Shown: piece after piece, positions 4,768 through 8,202 of the stretch
Layout: every line of letters starts with the position of its first letter
Position numbering within the stretch: the stretch's first letter is position 1
Assembly (NCBI GenBank): GCA_020216625.1
Contig: JAIUYB010000075.1
Span: 1 to 8,202, forward strand
Direction of reading: 5' to 3'
Source: Desulfarculus sp.
GTDB taxonomy: Bacteria; Desulfobacterota; Desulfarculia; Desulfarculales; Desulfarculaceae
Length of the DNA: 8,202 bases
Notes under the pieces: model-generated
What the model was told of the DNA's origin: nothing
The model's database searches: none
The model's input: the letters and a program-made list of their open reading frames with translations, nothing else
Program-made: the position numbers and the translations under genes

Positions 4768-6204
4768 TCAAGCCGCCGGGAGGATGACGCGGAAGGTGGA
4801 GCCCTGGCCGGGCTGGCTTTCGACCTCCACCCGGCCGTGGTTGGCTTCGACCAGCTTTTTGACGATGGGCAGGCCCAGGCCGGTGCCGACGATATGGCGG
4901 GTGTTGGCGTCCTTGACCCGGTAGAAGCGTTTGAAGATGTTGCCCAGGTCCTCGGGCGGGATGCCGAAGCCGGAGTCGGTGAACTCGATGACCAGCTCGG
5001 GGCCTTGCCGGCGGGCGGTGATGGTCACCGAGCCCTGGGCCGGGGTGTATTTGATGGCGTTGCTGAGCAGGTTGATGAAGACCTGGCTGAGCTCGCCGGC
5101 CACGGCGCGCACCGGAGGCAGGGGCCCGGCCAGGTCCAGGCGGGGGTGCATGGCCTTGGCCTCGGCCTGGGGGGTCAGGACCTCCAGGGCCTCGGTCAGC
5201 AGGGCGGGGATTTCCACCAGGCTGGGCTCGTTGCGCTGGCCGGCCTCGATGCGCGAGAGGTCCAACAGGTCGCGGCTCAGGCCCACGATGCCCTCGATGC
5301 GGCTGCGGGCGCGGTCCAGGAGTTGGCGTTGGTCGGCGTTCAGCGGCCCGGCCAGGCCCTGGGCCAGGTTCTGGAGCTGACCCAGGACCGCGCCCAGGGG
5401 GCTGGCGATCTCGTGGGCCACGGTGGAGACGAACTGGCTCTTGAGTTCATCCAGCCGCCGCCAGGCGCTGACGTCGTCGAAAACCGCCACCGCGCCCATC
5501 AGGTGGCCGCGTCCGTCCAGGAAGGGCGCGCAGTTGACCTGCATGGTGCGGGGCTCGTCCTCGCCGGCCGGGGTGATGGAGCAGGCGGCGGTGACCGGCT
5601 CGGTCCGGGGTTCGGCCAGGACCTGGCCCAGGGCGGCCACCACCTCGGGGCAGGGCAGAACCTCCTCGGCCGGGCGCTGGTGGCAGTCGCCCTCGCACTC
5701 CAATAGGCGACGCAGGGCGGGGTTGGCCAGGGCCACCTGGCCGGTGGCGTCCACCACCAGCACGCCGTTGGTCAGGGCCTGCACCAGGACCCGGTAGCGG
5801 CTCTTCTCGGTGGCCAGGTCCTCCAGGGTGCGCACCCGCCGCAGGGCGCGGTCCACCACCAGGCGCAGGTCCTGGGGGCGGAAGGGCTTGGCCAGGAAGT
5901 CGTCGGCCCCCAGCTTCATGGCCTCCACCGCGCGGTCCATGGTGGCGTAGCCGGTGATGACCACCACGGCCAGGTCGGGGTGGTCCCGGCGCAGAACGCC
6001 CAGGACCTCGGTGCCGTCCATCACCGGCATCATCAGGTCCACCAGCACCAGGTCGGGCTTGTCCTTCTGGATCATCACCAGCCCCTGGCGGCCATGGGCG
6101 GCTTCGCTGATGGCGTAGCCCTCCGGCTCCAGCACCCGTCGGCAGGCCTGGCGGACCCTGTCCTCGTCATCGATGATGAGTATGCGCGCGTTGGGCAGGG
6201 TCAC
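4768..6204 (-). CDS. Hybrid response regulator-histidine kinase (receiver-PAS-HisKA-HATPase)
   Basis: This 478-residue soluble signalling protein has four domains. The receiver (5-120) has acidic Asp12/Asp13, phospho-acceptor Asp56, Thr84 and Lys106, so it should be active. A PAS domain (about 136-247) contains Cys170, Cys174, Cys185, Cys208 and Cys225, including a CEGDCH stretch. The HisKA domain (about 254-320) has the phospho-His264 in AHEIASPL. The ATPase (about 365-476) has Asn382 (N box), DSGFGI (410-415), the F-box-like IFKRFYRV and GTGLGL (440-445), of the WalK/PhoR type. There is no membrane segment and no DNA-binding output. A GTG start is chosen: it overlaps the upstream kinase's TGA by four bases (GTGA), and AGGAG lies eight bases before it. 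The receiver is most likely phosphorylated by the upstream kinase and controls this protein's own kinase activity. Confidence 0.93.
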   Translation of the reverse strand: MTLPNARILIIDDEDRVRQACRRVLEPEGYAISEAAHGRQGLVMIQKDKPDLVLVDLMMPVMDGTEVLGVLRRDHPDLAVVVITGYATMDRAVEAMKLGADDFLAKPFRPQDLRLVVDRALRRVRTLEDLATEKSRYRVLVQALTNGVLVVDATGQVALANPALRRLLECEGDCHQRPAEEVLPCPEVVAALGQVLAEPRTEPVTAACSITPAGEDEPRTMQVNCAPFLDGRGHLMGAVAVFDDVSAWRRLDELKSQFVSTVAHEIASPLGAVLGQLQNLAQGLAGPLNADQRQLLDRARSRIEGIVGLSRDLLDLSRIEAGQRNEPSLVEIPALLTEALEVLTPQAEAKAMHPRLDLAGPLPPVRAVAGELSQVFINLLSNAIKYTPAQGSVTITARRQGPELVIEFTDSGFGIPPEDLGNIFKRFYRVKDANTRHIVGTGLGLPIVKKLVEANHGRVEVESQPGQGSTFRVILPAA

Positions 6205-7778
6205 AGGCCTATCTCCTGGATTTCATGGGCCTCGCCGGGTCGGTAGTGGCGGGCGTAGTCGTTGAGCTCGGCGGCGGCCTCCTGGGGCAGGCGCACCCGG
6301 AAGGTGGTGCCAGCCGGGCCGGTTTCGGTTACGGCGATGTCGCCGCCGTGGCGGTTGATGACTCCATAGGCCACCGAGAGCCCCAGACCGGTGCCCTTGC
6401 CCACGCCCTTGGTGGTGAAGAAGGGATCGAAGACCCGGGCCACGTCCTCGGGGCGGATGCCGCTGCCGGTGTCGCTGATCTCGGCCACCCGCAGGCCCTC
6501 GGGGTCCAGATAGGTGCGCACGGTCAGCTTGCCCCGGCGCTCCATGGCGTCCACGGCGTTGGTGATCAGGTTGATGAAGACCTGGCGCAGCAGGCGCGAA
6601 TCACCATGGATGACCAGCGGTTGGTCGGCGTAGTCCCGCTCCACCTGGACGTGGAGGAACAGGGCGTCGTCGCGGATGAGGCGGAAGGCGTCCTCCACCA
6701 CCTGGGACAGGTCCAGCTCCTCCACCACGATGGGACTCTGGCGGCTGTAATCCAATAGACCGCGCACGATGTCCCGGCAACGCTGGGCGTCCTCCAGGAT
6801 GGCGGTCAGATCGGCCTGGGCGGGGTGGTCTGGCTCCAGGGACTCCTTGATCAGCTCGGCGTAGACGGTGATGCCGGTCAGGGGGTTGTTGAGCTCATGG
6901 GCGATGCCGGCGGCCATGCGGCCCAGGCGGGCCAGCTTCTCGGAGTGGACCACCTGCATCCGGGCCTGGACCAGGTTGTCCTCCATCTTGAGGTAGTCCC
7001 GCAGGTCGGTGAGGATGCCCACGGTGCCGGCCGGCACCCCGCCGCGATAGACGAAGGACGAGTTCAGGCGCACCGGAACCTCCTCCCCGTCCTTGGCGTA
7101 GATGGTGGTGCGCACCCCCAGGGCCCGGCCGCCGTGCTCGGCCAAGAGCTGCCGCACCCGGCGCAGATCCTGCTCCGGGGCGATGGTGCGCAGGCTGTGG
7201 CCGATCAGCTCGGCCGGGCTGTAGCCCAGGACCCGCTCCACGTTGCGGTTGACGAACTCGATATTGCCGGCCAGGTCCGCGGCCACCACCACCCCCACCA
7301 TGGAATCCAACAGCCGCCCCAGGAACTCGTTGGTCTCGGTCAGGCTCTGCTCCAGACGCTTGGCCTGGGTCACGTCGCTGATGGACTCCACCACCCCCAC
7401 CACCCGGCCGTCGGGGGCCAGCAGAGGCGAGAGGTGCACCTGCTCATAGACCTGTTCGCCCCGGGCGTTGCGATAGTGGTGCAGGTTGACGCAGCCGGTC
7501 TTGCCGGCCATGGCGTCGGCGAAGCGGCACTGGTCTGGGGGGCACTGCTGGGCGAAGCGGTGGAAGACCCAGTAGCAGGGCTGGCCGATGACCGCCTGGC
7601 GCTCCAGGTGGTAATGATCCAAAAAGCGCTGGTTGGCCTGGCGCACGATCATGCCCGGGTCCAGGACCAGGGTGGGGAAGGGCAGGCTCTCGAAGGCGGA
7701 GCGGTACCACGGGTCCTGGACCAGGCCCTCCAAGGTGATCGCGGTCGGCTGGTCGCGCTCCACCAACCCGGGGCTCAC
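6201..7778 (-). CDS. Soluble PAS-PAS sensor histidine kinase, NtrB-like
   Basis: This 525-residue kinase lacks membrane segments, so it senses a cytoplasmic signal. PAS1 (about 25-137) carries a Cys/His cluster: Cys68, His73, Cys79, Cys84, Cys96, His100 and His101. PAS2 (about 150-262) is followed by a short coiled linker. The HisKA domain (about 284-348) has phospho-His294 in AHELNNPL, as in NtrB-type kinases. The ATPase (about 393-498) has Asn407, DTGSGI (436-441), FDPFFTTK and GTGLGL (462-467). The GTG start at 7778 has only a weak GGCGGA upstream. The same frame meets a TAG at 7817-7815, the stop of the preceding gene, so the start cannot lie much further up. It overlaps the hybrid kinase gene by four bases. 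The two are probably translated together and work in one phosphorelay. Confidence 0.93.
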   Translation of the reverse strand: MSPGLVERDQPTAITLEGLVQDPWYRSAFESLPFPTLVLDPGMIVRQANQRFLDHYHLERQAVIGQPCYWVFHRFAQQCPPDQCRFADAMAGKTGCVNLHHYRNARGEQVYEQVHLSPLLAPDGRVVGVVESISDVTQAKRLEQSLTETNEFLGRLLDSMVGVVVAADLAGNIEFVNRNVERVLGYSPAELIGHSLRTIAPEQDLRRVRQLLAEHGGRALGVRTTIYAKDGEEVPVRLNSSFVYRGGVPAGTVGILTDLRDYLKMEDNLVQARMQVVHSEKLARLGRMAAGIAHELNNPLTGITVYAELIKESLEPDHPAQADLTAILEDAQRCRDIVRGLLDYSRQSPIVVEELDLSQVVEDAFRLIRDDALFLHVQVERDYADQPLVIHGDSRLLRQVFINLITNAVDAMERRGKLTVRTYLDPEGLRVAEISDTGSGIRPEDVARVFDPFFTTKGVGKGTGLGLSVAYGVINRHGGDIAVTETGPAGTTFRVRLPQEAAAELNDYARHYRPGEAHEIQEIGL

Positions 7779-7814
7779 TTTCCGCCGCAGGCGCGGCCGG
7801 TTGGACGCAGCGGC

Positions 7815-8202
7815 CTAACTGGGGGCGCAAAAGCGTCGACCCAGGGCCGCCAGGGCGGCCGGAGCCTGGTCCGGCTCCAGAACCAGGAACAACGAATGCA
7901 CCACCCCGGCCAGGCAAAAAGGAGTCGAGCCCGCCTCGGCCAGGGACTCCAGGGCCGCGGCGAAGATGCCGTGACGGTCGCCGAAATGCGGACCCTGGAG
8001 ATGCACCAAGCTGGCGGGCCGGGGCGGGCCGGCCAAGGTGATGCCGCAGCGGGCCAGATCGCGCGCCAGCTCCAGGGCCTCTCCGGCCGCCAGGCAGGCC
8101 GCCAGTTCCAGACCCTCATCGCCCAGTCCCAGGCGCAGGTGCAGGGGCCGGGGGCCGGTCTCCAAGGCCGGCGACGCGGCCAGGACCCGGGCCAGGTCCG
8201 GG
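7815..8202 (-). CDS. C-terminal part of an ACT-domain protein, aspartokinase-like, 5' end outside window
   Basis: The frame is open to the window edge, so only about the last 128 residues are seen. The final 70 or so look like an ACT regulatory domain as found at the end of aspartate kinases: a strand (LVHLQGPHF), a helix with an ALESLAEAG turn, a second strand with HSLFLVLEP, and a closing helix (APAALAALGRRF) before the stop. The preceding part (LHLRLGLGDEGLELA...) may be a first, diverged ACT domain. ACT domains bind small ligands, often amino acids, and adjust enzyme activity. No catalytic region is visible, so an enzyme identity cannot be confirmed; it could be another ACT protein. It reads in the same direction as the kinase genes with a 36-bp gap, so it may lead that operon. 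Confidence 0.5.
   Translation of the reverse strand, partial: PDLARVLAASPALETGPRPLHLRLGLGDEGLELAACLAAGEALELARDLARCGITLAGPPRPASLVHLQGPHFGDRHGIFAAALESLAEAGSTPFCLAGVVHSLFLVLEPDQAPAALAALGRRFCAPS

Noticed and set aside
4627..5706. Plus-strand open frame of 359 codons opposite the hybrid kinase gene
   Set aside because: It is low-complexity Gly/Ala/Gln antisense text; the opposite strand encodes complete HisKA and ATPase motifs.

Overview
The window is GC-rich bacterial DNA, roughly two thirds G+C by eye. It has the gene style of a high-GC Desulfobacterota/deltaproteobacterial or related Gram-negative chromosome: cytoplasmic PAS histidine kinases with cysteine-rich PAS domains, a receiver-first hybrid kinase, a glutaredoxin-type/thioredoxin-reductase fusion, a UspA protein and a sigma-54-type promoter. 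This placement rests on gene content only, because no rRNA, tRNA or marker gene is present.

Left part, plus strand. Positions 1-582 hold the 3' part of an IS1595-like transposase-derived gene whose DDE domain is shortened and lacks recognisable first and second catalytic aspartates. A strong intrinsic terminator (669-697) separates it from the next unit. That unit has a very good sigma-54 (-24/-12) promoter match at 772-787, a predicted leader of about 225 nt rich in inverted repeats, and a gene (1023-2060) for a 345-residue protein with eight EF-hand calcium-binding loops, partly built by internal duplication.

Middle, minus strand. Convergent to the EF-hand gene lies a 564-residue flavoprotein (2154-3848). 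It fuses two thioredoxin folds (one with a CPYC site) to a complete NADPH-type thioredoxin reductase with a CATC site. It has its own TATAAT promoter. Upstream of it is a universal stress protein gene (4022-4510), with its own extended -10 element and a terminator-like hairpin. A 49-bp near-perfect palindrome (4694-4742) lies between the stress gene and the next operon.

Right part, minus strand. A soluble PAS-PAS histidine kinase (6201-7778) and a receiver-PAS-histidine kinase hybrid (4768-6204) overlap by four bases (GTGA) and look translationally coupled. The arrangement suggests that the first kinase feeds the receiver of the second; the final output regulator is not in the window. Upstream, in the same direction and 36 bp away, is the C-terminal end of an ACT-domain (aspartokinase-like) protein cut by the window edge.

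Taken together, the right two thirds reads as a stress/redox neighbourhood: cysteine-bearing sensor kinases, a universal stress protein and a disulfide reductase. The regulatory link between them is inferred from position only. The least explained piece is the sigma-54 promoter, structured leader and multi-EF-hand gene. I did not find a clearly new defence or mobile system.
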